From assembly GCA_002914845.1 (NCBI GenBank), contig JXTC01000396.1, positions 236,274-300,273 of the forward strand: a stretch of DNA of 64,000 bases, in the 5' to 3' direction. The position numbers and the translations under genes are program-made. The first letter of the stretch is position 1, and each line of letters starts with the position of its first letter. Positions 10,281 to 23,675 of the stretch are shown here, in pieces. Source of the stretch: Trema orientale (Eukaryota; Streptophyta; Magnoliopsida; Rosales; Cannabaceae). The notes beneath the pieces were generated by a model. The model had not been told where the DNA came from. It saw only the letters and a program-made list of their open reading frames with translations, and ran no database searches.

Positions 10281-13200
10281 ATGAGCGGAGCGGGGAAGGT
10301 GGTGTGTGTGACAGGGGCTTCCGGTTACATAGCTTCATGGCTGGTGAAGCTCTTGCTACAACGTGGATACACTGTCAAAGCCTCTGTTCGTGACCTCAGT
10401 TTGTATTCTTTACTCAATTTCTGAATTACTAGTTAAAAATTCTCTCTTCCTTTTTCTTTTTTTTTTTTTGTTTTTTTTTGAAAATCACCCCCACTTTCAG
10501 TTTCTGGGTTTTGCTTATTTTTTATTGAAGAACAAGATTAAATATTTCTTAGAATATAAATCCTATGTACAAGCTCTAAAATACATGCGTTGACAATTTA
10601 CTTGGTGGGTTTTCTTCAGAAGAGGTAGATAAAGTGTGAGCCATGATAAAACTCCAAATTTTTTTTTTAAATTATTGCTTGATAAAATTTCGATGATTTA
10701 GACACAATAAATGGGATAGTGCATGTTTTGGCATTTTGGGCTTCTTGGGAAATGGCATACTAAGTGTTGGTGTTACATAAAACTGAAAAGTTCTAATTGG
10801 TTGATAAACATTTCAAGGTTTCTAGGCGCACACTACAAAGGGGTAGTAATGCAAGTATTATTTCCCTGTACGAAGTTTATCCCATCAGGGTTTCCATTCG
10901 AAAGTTCTAGTTGTGTTTATGAATGTCACAGATGACCCAAAGAAAATAGAGCACTTGCTTTCACTTGATGGAGCTAAGGAGAGACTTCATTTGTTCAAAG
11001 CAAATTTATTGGAGGAAGGATCCTTTGATCCAATCATTGATGGATGTGAAGGCGTTTTCCATACAGCCTCCCCGGTATTGGCTTCAGTGACTGACCCACA
11101 GGTTGATCTCTACACTGTTAATGCCATATTGATAACATGTAGAAATTTCATTTTTCATCAATATAGAGTAGTCTCCTAGCCCATAGTTTGAATAGAAGAC
11201 AGACGAAGTGGGCATTGTCCATTTTACCTTCAAGAGAGTTTTAGATCAATAATAAAGTTTCTTTAGTCCAATTTATCTGGATTGAGGCAGTGTCATCTTA
11301 CAAGATATGTTTGTAGTAGTTTTTCAAGCTAGTTTTAACAAATGTTCATTTCAATACCAATTAACATCAATCGTGTGATGATGGAGGATAAGGACTTCAT
11401 TTCAAAGAAGAAAAACATGTATGACTATTTAGTTCATGAGGAAACACATAGGTTTCAGAAAAATTAAACTTGACATGTTCTACTAGGCAATGAAACAATC
11501 TCGTTTCTCTTTTAGCATGAATCACTCTCTTATAGTTGAACAGAATATAACTTAAACAGATTCTTTTTCCCCCATGTTTCAGGCGGAATTGATTGATCCT
11601 GCACTGAAGGGGACGCTTAATGTTCTCAGGTCATGTGTAAAAGCTCCTTCTCTAAAGAGAGTAGTTTTTACATCTTCCAGTAGGGCAGTTTTTGCCAATG
11701 GAAGACCTGTGACACCAGATGTGATAGCTGATGAGACATGGTTTTCGGATATTACTTTCTGCGAGAAGTCAAGGGTGCGTAGATTTGTTAATTTCTTCTT
11801 AGTTATATTCTCTTTCCAAGTTGATTTTTCTTTTTAATTGGAATACTTCGTAAGTTTTTGTTGTACTTCACTAAATAGATCTATTAGTTTTATGTGAATA
11901 ATAATTCCAATAGAATCAACAGAAATTATGAGTCCTGTCATGTTATGTTGAGACCTGATCTAGACTAACACAATGGGAGGAGAATAATGACTATAAACTT
12001 GCACTTTTTTCCTTTTTTGTGTTCTTTGACTTGTTTACCGGCAGAAGTTGCTCTTCAAATTGCCATGTTGCCATATTGTTGCACTTGTTTACTGGTTTTG
12101 AAGATAGACTTGTTTTTGCACTTGTTTACTTGATGATCATTCTAGAGCTTCTCCAGCTCCTACTTTTGGTATTCCTGTCCTGTGCTAGCACATTATGTTT
12201 TCTAGAATCATCACCATAGCCTAGATATAGTTATATGTTACAACTTATAAGAAGGTAAATTGTTCTTCCATGTTTTCCAGGACATTTCACTAGTAACAAT
12301 AACAGCATTGAACTACCTCAATTATTTTTCGAATTAACATATCGAATGTTTTTCTTACTTAAGATTACTTGAATTCAGAAAAGAACAACCAAACTGATGT
12401 AATGTACATTGCATGTTGTTATGCTATAGCCTATAGCATAAGTGAAACTACTCCTTTTAGCTTGATATGGATAGTTCGATAAATGTTGTCAGACTTCCTA
12501 CAGGCTTAGAATTCAAAGTACAGTAACTTATTATAAAAGGTGGGTAAAAATGTATGATGTAGTACCGTTCTAATATTATTCCTTGGGTTTAAGAAAAATA
12601 ATTTGGCTATAGCCATGCTAATGGAATCAACAGATTTTATGCTTGTTAAGATTCTCATTCATTGCTATATAATCTTACATGGAGAAGTATAACATGTGCC
12701 AATTTTATTGCTCTAGGATTGGTATGCGCTTGCAAAAACCTTAGCTGAAGAGGCCGCCTGGAAATTTGCAAAAGAGAATGGGATTGAGTTGGTCGCTATA
12801 GCTCCAGGATTTGTGATTGGTCCTGCATTACAGCCAACACTTAACTTCACTGTGGAGAACATTCTGAAACTAATAAATGGTACTCTTCATTAGCTAATCC
12901 TTTTCATTGCATGATTAAGGCAGCTCAAGATAAACAAACCAACTTAGTTTGCTTCATGTAAAATGTAAGTATTAAATTAGTCAAACAAATTGTTATTCCG
13001 AGCTTTCAAAGTTCCAGAGGTAGAGAGAATTCGATTTCCTTCCCTTCCTGCTGGTATTGTATGTAATGTACTACTTCCCTAAGGAGTCTCTGTTGGCTGT
13101 TTATCTAATCCAGAAAAGCCTAGTTAGAGATGCTTCAACCTTTCGAGAATGACCTGAAACTAATAATTAGAACGCCCTGCCGGGGATGTACGTGATGCAA

Positions 13201-13853
13201 ATACCATGTCACTTCAATGTTCATTAGATTTCTTTACGAGATCAGATTTGACCAGTTTTAATACCACCCTTGAAATGGTTTATGGTATATCTTGATACAT
13301 ATGTACGAATGCATAATATTCCTATGTTCTTTTGGATGTAGGAGCTGAAACGTTTCCCAATAGAATCTATAGATTCATCGATGTTCGAGATGTTGCACTG
13401 GCACATATTCAGGCATTTGAAGTTGCTTCAGCTGGTGGAAGATATTGTTTAATTGGACATGTTGTGCACAGTTCTGAAGTTATGAACATTTTACGACAAC
13501 TCTACCCCACTTTAAGCATTCCTGAAAAGTAAGTTTTTATTACCAAGGCGCAGCAACTTACTTTCCATTTCCATTTGCAAAGAAATTTAAGCTGGTTTTC
13601 CATTTTTTCGGTACTTTTATCTCGGATCACATATTTTTAACTGAGATTTACTGATCATATGTCATACAACCACTTAATCAACCAAGTTCTGGATTTTTAT
13701 GATTGCAGATTTGCAGATGACAACCCTCCCGTGCCAACACACCAAGTATCAAAGCAGAAAGCAAAGAGTTTGGGCATTAACTTCACTCCTTTGGAAATGA
13801 GTCTGAGGGACACTGTTGAAATCCTCAAGGAGAAGGGTTTTGTCAACTTTTAA
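10281..13853 (+). CDS. NADPH-dependent short-chain reductase (phenylacetaldehyde/cinnamoyl-CoA reductase-like), copy 3
   Basis: Six exons at 10281-10398, 10932-11101, 11583-11774, 12717-12879, 13342-13528 and 13709-13853, with exon lengths and phases identical to copies 1 and 2, giving 324 aa. Seen: [12 protein letters not shown] at the N-terminus, the ND-P linker, TSS at 126-128, and Y163/K167 embedded in DWYALAK rather than LWYVLSK. The segment after the catalytic serine is [10 protein letters not shown] instead of the [10 protein letters not shown] type. These changes line the predicted active-site entrance, so substrate preference may differ from copies 1 and 2; that is inference. Intron 3 is long (942 bp) but holds no recognised element. 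An AATAAA lies 28 bp after the stop. Frame and splice sites are intact, so it is probably functional. Confidence 0.9.
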
Positions 13854-15174
13854 ATTTTGCCTAGGACAGTAAATATGATAAATAAAAGTTATTGGAAACA
13901 AGATAACACTGCTTTTGTGTTCTTGGTTCCCAACCTTCTGTAATTCGTTGTTTAAGATAGGTATAGCACTTAGCAGTAAGGCATAACTCAGGTTTGCTCA
14001 TTGTTAAACTAAACAGAAATAGCAAAGAAACAAATACTGATTATGGACTCTGAATTGTGTAAGTTGACTTGCATGTACTACAGACTGTAACCAAGTACAG
14101 CCCTTAGTCAGGACAGGAGTGTATGCCATTGTTATCTAAAGCCTGGTCTGTTTTGCTGCGTAACTCTCTATCTGCATCTCTGTAATTTCGAATGGCCGAT
14201 TCACTCTTTCCCTTGCAGGACTTTACTAGTTGTGGCTGTGAAAATCGATGACATAAATGCATCAAAATCTAATAGAAAGATCACTCGGCAATTTCATTAA
14301 CAACCATGCATATTGAAAATCAAAACGACCAAGGACTTTTTTTTTTTGCTTGAAAAAACGACCAAGGACTTAAACATCGGCAAAGGGAAACATGGATATC
14401 TCATGTTAATAGAATGCAAGTCAAAGTTACTAGAATCAGTCAGTTGTAAGATCAATCTTCCTCCGAATGCTTAACCAGCCGAGGCCTAGTCTTACTCTAA
14501 AGGAAGGTGCGAGTGTAATCAGCCTTGCACATGGGCTCCATTTTTCGACAGAAATAATGAATGTATTACGTGAACATATCTTGTAACGCTTCCATTAATG
14601 TTTGTGAAGTATTACTATTTATCAAAGAGGTTCTAGTAGAGGCTTCTAAAAGTGGCGTAGCTGAGACTGAGAGTGCCTTAACGAGTATGAAGTCTTCAAC
14701 TTTGCAAAGACCCATTAAATTTCTTAGGATTATCTTTATTGAACTGTATTCATGGTGGGTCATAATAAAGAGTTAACCGGCCTTTTTTTTTTTTGGTTTT
14801 CGTACTTGGCGGTTGGCACTTACCAGAAGGCTCAATTATTTGGTGTGGGGTGGTCTAGGATAAGCGTCCGACGTGGCAATATGTGCTGTCCTTTGACTTT
14901 CTGACTCTGTTGAAACTTACCTTACCATCTTCCTTGCTTGCGCAAACACACTGTGTTGACCTCTCTGCTAAGATTATCTGTAGAGGGAGTTCATTGGAGT
15001 CTCACAAGAATGCATTTAATTATGATAAAACTATAATCAATAATCTTATGACGGCCTTCTTTTGTATTATACAGTGACCCTTTGTGGTGTCGCACTTTCT
15101 CATTATTTGTTCTACCCAAACTGAGGTTTTAATCATCGACTCCAACCTCTTCGGAGTGAGAAAAGCGTCTAAAC
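13854..15174. other. Spacer between the reductase array and NAGLU
   Basis: Starts with the 3' flank of copy 3; an AATAAA at 13881-13886 is a plausible poly(A) signal. The sequence at 14100-14300 is homologous to the 3' flank of copy 1. The rest should include the NAGLU promoter. Short open frames on both strands here match nothing recognisable. Confidence 0.5.
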
Positions 15175-17191
15175 ATGTCGAATTTGAAGACCCTTCTACT
15201 GATTTTAAATCTGCTACTGGTACCAGTAGCTTTATCCGAACCAGAGGCAATACAGAAACTGCTTCGGCGTTTAGACTCCAAAAGGGCACCTGCTTCAGTT
15301 CAAGAAGCTGCTGCTAAAGCTGTTCTCAAGAGATTGCTTCCTGCCCATGAAGCTAGTTTTGTGTTCAAGATTGTCCCCAAGGTACTACTTTTGTTTAATT
15401 ACTATTGTATTTTAAATTTTTGTATGTGCTACTCAATTACTGCTTCTTTTCATCTGGGTGTTCTTCAGTTCTCTCAATCAAATCTATCTTTTTGTTTTGT
15501 TAAGAATCTCATGTACAGTTTGGTTTTTGCTTTATCTGATATGGGTTTTGTAGATTTCTGGCTGTTGATCTTCAATGATTCGTTTTGTTGCTACAACTAA
15601 TAGTAGTCAAATTTCAATTTAAAATTAAGATAATTTGTAGTCAATGCCAGCATAGTCTCATGTTTTTGCATACATTATTTTGCATAATAGTTATGCAGTA
15701 CAGCGCTTATCATGACCATCTCTCTGGCTAATTAGGCGCATGGCAATCTCTTTTTTTTTTCCCCCACATTTTTTATTTCTTAAGTGAGGCGTTTCATACT
15801 AATTGAGGCTCTCTCAGCGCTTATAATGAACACTTTTAGAAGCCTCTAGCAAAGATGAGTCCTTTTTTTTAGTGACTGTACGAGTGATTGCAATGCAAGT
15901 TCGTGCTTAGTAATGTGTTTTCTGATGCATATTGGTCCTTGTCTTTATGAGTGATGGTATTCATTTATTTGATCTCACATTACTTAATTAAGCTGACTGT
16001 CTCAAGTTCTATGTCAGGATGTTTGTCGGGGACATAGTTGCTTTAAATTACACAATTACAATTTGTCAAGCCAGCATGGGCCTCAGATAATGTATGTGGA
16101 TTTGGGTTATTTAGTTTTGTGAGAAATGTTTTTTGTTTTGCAATAGACTATAAGCTATAGGCACTGATTTATGCTTCCAGGAAAAGAAAAAAAGCACTTG
16201 GTTATGCCTTATTTTGTGAATAATGCATATTTCTTTCAGAATCGAAGGCACAACAGGAGTTGAACTTGCATCCGGCCTTCATTGGTATTTGAAGTATTGG
16301 AGTGGTGCTCATATTTCTTGGGACAAGACTGGTGGTACCCAGATTGCTTCCATCCCGAACCCAGGTTACCTGCCTCCTGTAAAAGATGAGGGGATCACAA
16401 TTAAACGGCCAGTTCCTTGGAACTATTACCAAAATGTTGTTACGTCCAGTTGTAAGTGCAGGCTCTTTCTACATGCTTTTGCTTTAACCACATATTGTTG
16501 CACAGTAGCTGTAGATCGTTTAGAATTATAACAGAAAGCAAAGTTAACAAGTAATATAAAAAAAATAAAAGAATAAAAAAAGTAATAAGATGACAAGATT
16601 TGTATGAAGTGAGGAAAGTCCACTCAGTTTGCACTAGCGTAAGATGGCATGAAAATGCTGTACTCTCAACTTTATTTGATACCAATACTTCACATTGGTT
16701 AATTTATGGTTGTCATTGCCAATAATTCTTATGTGCTGTAATATTTCGTTACAGATTCCTTTGTCTGGTGGGATTGGGAAAGATGGGAAAAAGAGATAGA
16801 CTGGATGGCTCTTCAGGGGATTAACCTGCCTTTAGCATTTACAGGGCAAGAATCCATTTGGCAAAAAGTTTTCATGGTATGATGACTGATTATTATATGT
16901 GTTAAACGTGTTTGCAAAATCTATTCTGATGTATGTTTCTCTGATTACCTGGTAATTACTAGGTAGAACCACTTGTCTTCCGTAGCATGCTAGTAAAATT
17001 ATTTATGAAAAGGACATGGCTGTCTTGTCCAACAGCCACAAACATGGGCCATGTTATTAATTTATTTGACTTCTGAAGCGTTGTTACTAAATGCTACATG
17101 AATGCTTTCATATTTCAGTTTAGGGGTGTGTGAATCTGATACATGAAACATGAATAATTCAAGAAATTTCAAACCATCGCTTGCTCCGTTG

Positions 17192-17229
<38 letters not shown>

Positions 17230-18485
17230 TTGGTGAAAACAGTGCGCATTTGTTTGATGCTATTAGTGCAGGAACTTTTGATGGCCTCGTCTTTTATTAA
17301 AGTTTAGTATCATTTGACTAGAAGTTTTTGATTGCAGGATTTTAATATCAGTAAGGAAAATCTCAATGACTTCTTTGGTGGACCTGCCTTCCTTGCATGG
17401 GCTCGCATGGGAAATTTACATGCGTAAGTGTTAAGACACTTTCACTTTGTGCTTTCAAAGTTAGGGGTTGTCTCTCCATCAGTGAGAGAAATAATTGTCC
17501 GAGCAGTCCATGGATAAGTCCTTTTTGAACAGTCTATTAGTAATTCATGATTAATTTGTTTTCCAGAGCCTGCTCCTTTTGTTTGTGTAAAAGCCGAACA
17601 TATATGTTGTTACAGGTGGGGTGGACCTCTATCACAAAATTGGTTGGATAAGCAATTGGTTTTGCAGAAACAGATATTGTCCCGGATGCTGGAGCTAGGC
17701 ATGACTCCAGGTGATGCTGAGTTTGTAATGGCTATTACCTTTGTCTTTTTTAAATTCCATATGACTGGTGCTCTGTCTTTACACTTGAAATCATAGTACT
17801 TTACTTGAATATTAAGGTTAAAGAATTCAGGGCAAAATGGTCATTTTGATGATGTGCTTTGATCTCATCTTTGTTTCAGTGCTGCCATCATTCTCTGGAA
17901 ATGTTCCAGCAACTTTGAAGAAGATTCGTCCTTCAGCTAATATTACAAGACTTGGGGACTGGTATTTTATATTTCTTGTTAACTAAAATAATAAAAGAAT
18001 CATGTCATAGATTCCATATGGTCCTCATAATGCTAGCTTGTAACAATTTGAAGTCGCCTTTGGAGTCCTACTTTATGAACTACGTTATACCACATGCAAT
18101 GTATTAGAATGTCATATTTGAACCTATTTCTATTTCCCATCCTGGTTCCAAGTTATGTTTCAAAACAACCTCAAAGGCTAAGAATTACATTTCTTGTTCT
18201 CATTAGGAACACTGTTAACGGTGATCCTCGTTGGTGTTGTACTTACCTTCTTGATCCTTCCGACCCTTTGTTTGTTGAACTTGGAGCAGCTTTTATTAAA
18301 AAACAAATTAAAGGTATGTTTATGCCCATTGCTTACCCTGCTGGCTACTTTCAAACGTAATATTGACCATTTCCTTGTATATGTTGTTTTGTGATTATAT
18401 AAATTAAATGCGAAACAGCAAGAATGAGAGATATTAGTATAAATTTTGGCTGCTGGACATCTCTATGTTTATAAATTCTTCACAG

Positions 18486-18523
<38 letters not shown>

Positions 18524-21364
18524 CTTTGTGTTCCCATTGACTAATTTATGCTGGTTTGCATTTTGCATGTATTGTTGCAGAATATGGAGATGTGACAGAC
18601 ATCTACAACTGGTAATTTTTCGCATTTGTATATTATCAATTTTCAACTAACATGACAAACTGAAACATGTTTATTTGAGCAAAAAAAAAAACACTCAATT
18701 ACCTTTTACCACTAGCAGAAGTTTTCTTTCTTCCACAATTACGTTTTTTGAACAAAAAACATATTTTCAGCAATCTAATTTGTTGCTGAACACTAATTAA
18801 TGACTTACCTTACAACTAAAGACAATTGTTTGATAGGACTGTACAAAATTGTACTTTTATCGACATTATACATTCCTTTAATATTTAATTAGTGGTTTGT
18901 TAATAATAAATTTGGCTCTAAAGGATAGCTCGTTGAATATGATATGCTTAATGATGGCAAACTTCTCTGAAGTCCATAATACTATGCAGTGATACATTTA
19001 ATGAAAATTCTCCACCTACAACTGATCCTGCATACATTTCATCACTTGGAGCTGCTGTGTATAAAGCAATGTCGGAAGGTGACAAGGATGCTGTTTGGTT
19101 AATGCAAGTATGTTTCTCAGTTCTTGAAAACCCTTACCCCTTCCCCCCAAAGACATTGTTAGAATTGTTTGGATCATTCGTCAGTTAGGAATTGATGCTT
19201 TGACCTATATGAATATTCTTCTCAATCATACATCACCTTGCTGCCATTTCCATTTCATGTTTAAGGATGTCGCACTATGACCAAGATTCCTTTTTCATGA
19301 AGAGGAAGATATATTTTATTACAAATCTCCATATCATAACTTTAGCTCCAGAAAAAATATGGTGTTTCAATTTTTTCTTTATGCGTCCTTGTATGTTAAG
19401 TTATCCATCATTTATCTTTCTATAATTTTTGCAGGGTTGGCTCTTCTATTCAGACTCTGCTTTCTGGAAGCCACCTCAAACGAAAGTATGTGTATACATA
19501 ATGAAATTGAATCATTTCGTTTCCGAACTTTCTATACTCTCTCTGTATCATATTGGTTACCTTGCACAAAACTAATTCTAATGATGACCTGCAATAAGGA
19601 AGGATTTCAATATTTGAATTCCTGCTCACTTATGGAAATTAAGACTTGGTATAAAGTAAGATCAAAGACTTCGTACCTATTGGAATCTCATCATTCTGTG
19701 TGAAGATCTTCATATGTTGTGTAAAGGGTTATTTTTCCTGTTAAAGAGAGAACCTGAGATACTTAAACATTTAGCACTCTGAGGATCCAACTAGACAGGC
19801 TGTTTGCATTGGTGGCCTCTGTCAGCAGAAGATTGAAGTGGCCATTAGAATAAAAGAAATTTACAAAAGAACAAAGTTCATCCTGATAGGTAACACATTC
19901 ATAGTGTTTACAAAAGAAGTATGAATTAACGGAATATCAGGTTTTATATACGAGTAATTTGACAACTGGATCGATGATATACCTCTTTTCAGCTTCTGGA
20001 ATTTTCATTGGTTCTTTCACTTAATATTTTTCATCCCCCAGCAATGTGACTTTTGCATTATCACGTATTGTCCAATTTTAAATATGTGCATATTTATCTT
20101 GCCTAGGTACTAATGCTAGTTGCTGCCACATGCATGCTGCTATAATGTTTCTGTTGATTAATTTCAACATGCCTGACGTATGCAGGCACTTCTACATTCT
20201 GTTCCATTTGGGAAAATGATAGTTCTTGATTTATTTGCTGATGTTAAACCAATCTGGAATACATCTTCTCAATTTTATGGTACACCTTATGTCTGGTAAG
20301 TGACTCTGTAGTAATGAACTGTTCTTTTAATGTTAATAAGATGTTCAGCAATTGAAATGGCTCTCTTGTTGATTCTCTTCCCCTTCTTTTAAAACTGTAC
20401 ATTTTCCTAAGACATATTGAGCTCTAATGTACAATAGGTGTCTATTGCATAATTTTGGTGGAAATATCGAAATGTATGGCGTATTGGATGCAGTGTCTTC
20501 AGGTCCAATTGATGCTCGCATCAGCAAGAATTCTACTATGGTATGTCAATTGCCTCCTGTACATAATCACCACACTAAATTCGACATTTTATGCATGTAT
20601 ATATTATTCACATGAACCGTGCAAAAAGCAAATTCTCTTGCTATTCCACGCTCCATTTTGTATCACACGTAAAAAAGACTCTGGAAATAATGTCTTGTTA
20701 CATTCTCTTTTTGCTTTCTAAAGTACATTTAAATAACCTGTCAACACTACAATAGGTTGGTGTTGGCATGTGCATGGAAGGAATAGAGCACAATCCAGTT
20801 GTTTATGAATTGATGTCCGAAATGGCGTTTCGCAGTGAAAAAGTTTATGTTCAGGTAACTGTGATAAGGTTGCTATTCATATTGACGAAATTTTAATGCA
20901 GTTTTTATTGTAAAATTTTTAGAACTTTTATTTCCTACTTTGGTCAGGACAAAGTCCTTTAAAATTGGCCTCATGTAAAAAGGACATGCAGGGGTGTCTC
21001 CGTTATCAGTTATAGATGTCAAGAAGATGATATAGGTGCTCAAACGTTTCATTTCTCACACAAGTTTGAACCTTGATGAAGTTTCAGATTTTCAATAATT
21101 CAAAATGCTTGAATCTACGACCTTCTGTTCAAACCAACCTTCTTAATCATTCCCCTTTTCTAATCAATGGCTTTTATACTTAATATTTGTATATCAAATG
21201 CTATATGATTGTGATTTGACTTTATTGCTTCTAAAGGAATGGCTGAAGTCGTATTCTCGTAGACGCTACGGTAAAGCAGTTCATCAAATTGATGCAGCTT
21301 GGGAAATTCTTCATCACACAATTTACAATTGTACTGATGGAATCGCTGTATGTCTCTGTCATCA

Positions 21365-21413
<49 letters not shown>

Positions 21414-22980
21414 GTTTTAACTGTAATTATTTGCTTTTAACAGCTATTTTAGGTGTTCATTAATAATTCTCTTATGGGTAAGAGCAGTATCTTGTAGAGA
21501 TATCATAATTATGATGGTTAACTTGTTTCAGGACCATAACACAGACTTCATAGTAAAATTTCCAGACTGGGATCCACAAGTAAATCCAAGATCTAACATT
21601 TCAAGACACAATCTGTTGCAAATGCTTCTGAGAATAGATGTAAAGAGAAGATCTTTACTCCAAGACACTAGCTCTGATTTGCCCCAGGCACATTTATGGT
21701 ATTCTACTCAAAAGGTGATCAAAGCTTTAAAACTGTTTATTGATGCTGGTAGCGAATTTGCTGGAAGCCTTACCTATAGGTAAAATGATTAGCTATTCTT
21801 CTTTTTCTGTCTCTCTGTTCACCACTTTCGAATAGTGCGGAGGAATGAAAAACACAGGATCACGTCTAATTGTGCATATCATTATGGCAGATATGACTTG
21901 GTTGACTTAACAAGGCAAGTGCTCTCAAAGCTTGCAAACCAAGCTTATCTTGACACGGTGATTGCTTTTCGACGTAAGGATGTAAATGCTTATAGACTTA
22001 ATAGCCAGAAATTTGTTCAACTCATAAGGGATATTGATGAGCTTCTTGCTTCGGACGATAATTTCTTGCTTGGAACCTGGCTTGAAAGTGCAAACAAGCT
22101 GGCAGTTAATCCTCGTGAAAGGCGGCAGGTAAGTTCAAAATATTCCTTCAGTTCTTTGGTATGTCATTTTGAGCATAGGACAATTTGGTTGGAACTAGCA
22201 TTAGTTATTTCACATTTGTTTCATGATGTTGGACAAATCAACATTGTATCAACAAATCATTACTTCCAAGTAATGAGGTTAACTACATCTTTTCCTTTAA
22301 AACACGAGCTTTGTTAAGGACAAACGCATTCTGTTGATTGACATGGCCCCAAGGTGGGAACCACCTGGCCATTCAATAGTCCCTAGCATTTCTCTTCGGT
22401 TTATATATGCAAGTTGTATAGTCTGTTTAGACAGGGCTCCCTCTCGTTTCTTCTCTCAAAAGTTTGCGCTGCAAGTTTTATAGTCTGTTTAGACAGGGCT
22501 CCCTCTCGTTTCTTCTCTCAAAAGTTTGTGCTTTCAAATCCTAATTCAGTTATATTTGAAGATTTTATTTTTCACTTCAGTATGAGTGGAATGCAAGGAC
22601 CCAAATAACAATGTGGTATGATACCACGAAAACTGAGCAGAGCAAGCTACATGATTATGGTAAGGTTATACATGGACTCCATTATGTCACCTTAATCTTC
22701 ATGCTTATTACTTTTTCTAACTTTACATTTGTCCTTATGAATAGCAAATAAATTCTGGAGTGGGCTGCTGGAAAGCTACTATCTACCACGAGCTTCTGCT
22801 TATTTCAACCACCTCTCCAAAAGCTTTACAGAAGATGAAAGCTTCAAGTTGGAGGAATGGAGAAAAGAATGGATACTGTTCTCCAATAATTGGCAATCAG
22901 GCAATGATATTTATCCAGTGAAGGCCAAAGGAGATGCGCTTGCCATTTCTAAATCATTGTATGAAAAATACTTCAGTTGA
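15175..22980 (+). CDS. NAGLU: Alpha-N-acetylglucosaminidase (glycoside hydrolase family 89)
   Basis: Nineteen exons join in frame: 15175-15381, 16018-16091, 16240-16451, 16755-16876, 17338-17423, 17616-17710, 17880-17961, 18207-18313, 18581-18611, 18990-19107, 19435-19485, 20186-20295, 20438-20540, 20756-20854, 21237-21347, 21532-21779, 21891-22128, 22581-22659, 22745-22980. The product is 802 aa, close to Arabidopsis CYL1/NAGLU. Residues 1-21 form a hydrophobic signal peptide, so a secretory or vacuolar enzyme is expected. Seen: [48 protein letters not shown], and the two glutamates corresponding by family knowledge to the catalytic pair: E344 in CDTFNE and E474 in CMEGIE. It hydrolyses terminal alpha-linked GlcNAc; in Arabidopsis loss affects reproductive development. 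Introns carry TTA, GA and CT microsatellites. The start codon is chosen because it gives the signal peptide. Confidence 0.95.
17194..17229. repeat. (TTA)n microsatellite in NAGLU intron 4
   Basis: About twelve uninterrupted TTA triplets lie between exons 4 and 5. It is non-coding and likely length-polymorphic. Confidence 0.95.
18492..18521. repeat. (GA)n microsatellite in NAGLU intron 8
   Basis: About 15 GA dinucleotides lie 60 bp upstream of the 31-nt exon 9. Confidence 0.95.
21368..21409. repeat. (CT)n microsatellite in NAGLU intron 15
   Basis: About 21 CT dinucleotides begin some 20 bp after the exon 15 donor. Confidence 0.95.
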
Positions 22981-23675
22981 AAATTTAGTGGCTTCAGCTA
23001 CAAACACTGCTAGCAAGTTACTTCTTCAAATTGGGTATTAAATATGCTAATACCCAAAGTTGATAATTGTATCTTCCCAATAAAAGAATCTTTTTTTTTT
23101 TCAAAAAAAAAAAGACAATTTATCATTGAATAAGCTTGAGATTAATCCAGTCTTATAAATCAGACATAACTTAATCGCATTTATATTCCTCCAATTCAAA
23201 CCTAATCCATAAATGAACATCTCACACTGTGAAGAACAGCTCTAACCATTTTCATTTTACTCCTATTCATTTCATGTGTCTTGCGGTGAGTGTTACTCTT
23301 TTGACACGATTGTCAAAGTACTTGGAAGAGAGCCGGGGAATGGTGATGCATGGAGGTGTATTAAATCTGTAATCTGATATGTGTCCACAAGTCAAATACA
23401 ATTCTATAGAGAATTTACATCAATGAATCAAACAGTGGAATAAAGAGATTACAAGGGGAAAAAAAATCTCAATTACACAAAATATGAATGATGAGGCCTT
23501 TTCCTCATAGCTGCAGCATAGAAACTACAAGGAAACCCAACAATGGGAATTCAGTGTCAGACAAAGTGTAGCATGAGCCTTTTCCACACAAGTCTAACTC
23601 TTGCGAGTTGAGACGACGACAACCTGTTAGAAAGAGAGATGTAACGAAGTTTTACCCATCAAGGACTGCATTATT
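22981..23675. other. Convergent 3' spacer between NAGLU and the STELLO gene
   Basis: The two genes end tail-to-tail with only 695 bp between stop codons. An AATAAA at 23079-23084, about 100 bp after the NAGLU stop, is a likely poly(A) signal. T/A homopolymers follow it. No other gene is visible. Confidence 0.6.

Noticed and set aside
832..13853. The array as a lignin cinnamoyl-CoA reductase or anthocyanin DFR locus
   Set aside because: The CCR hallmark NWYCYGK is absent and the sequences fit the phenylacetaldehyde-reductase/CAD1-like clade better.
14561..15317. Several short open frames before and over NAGLU exon 1
   Set aside because: They overlap on both strands, lack recognisable similarity, and the last ones are out of frame with the well-supported NAGLU first exon.
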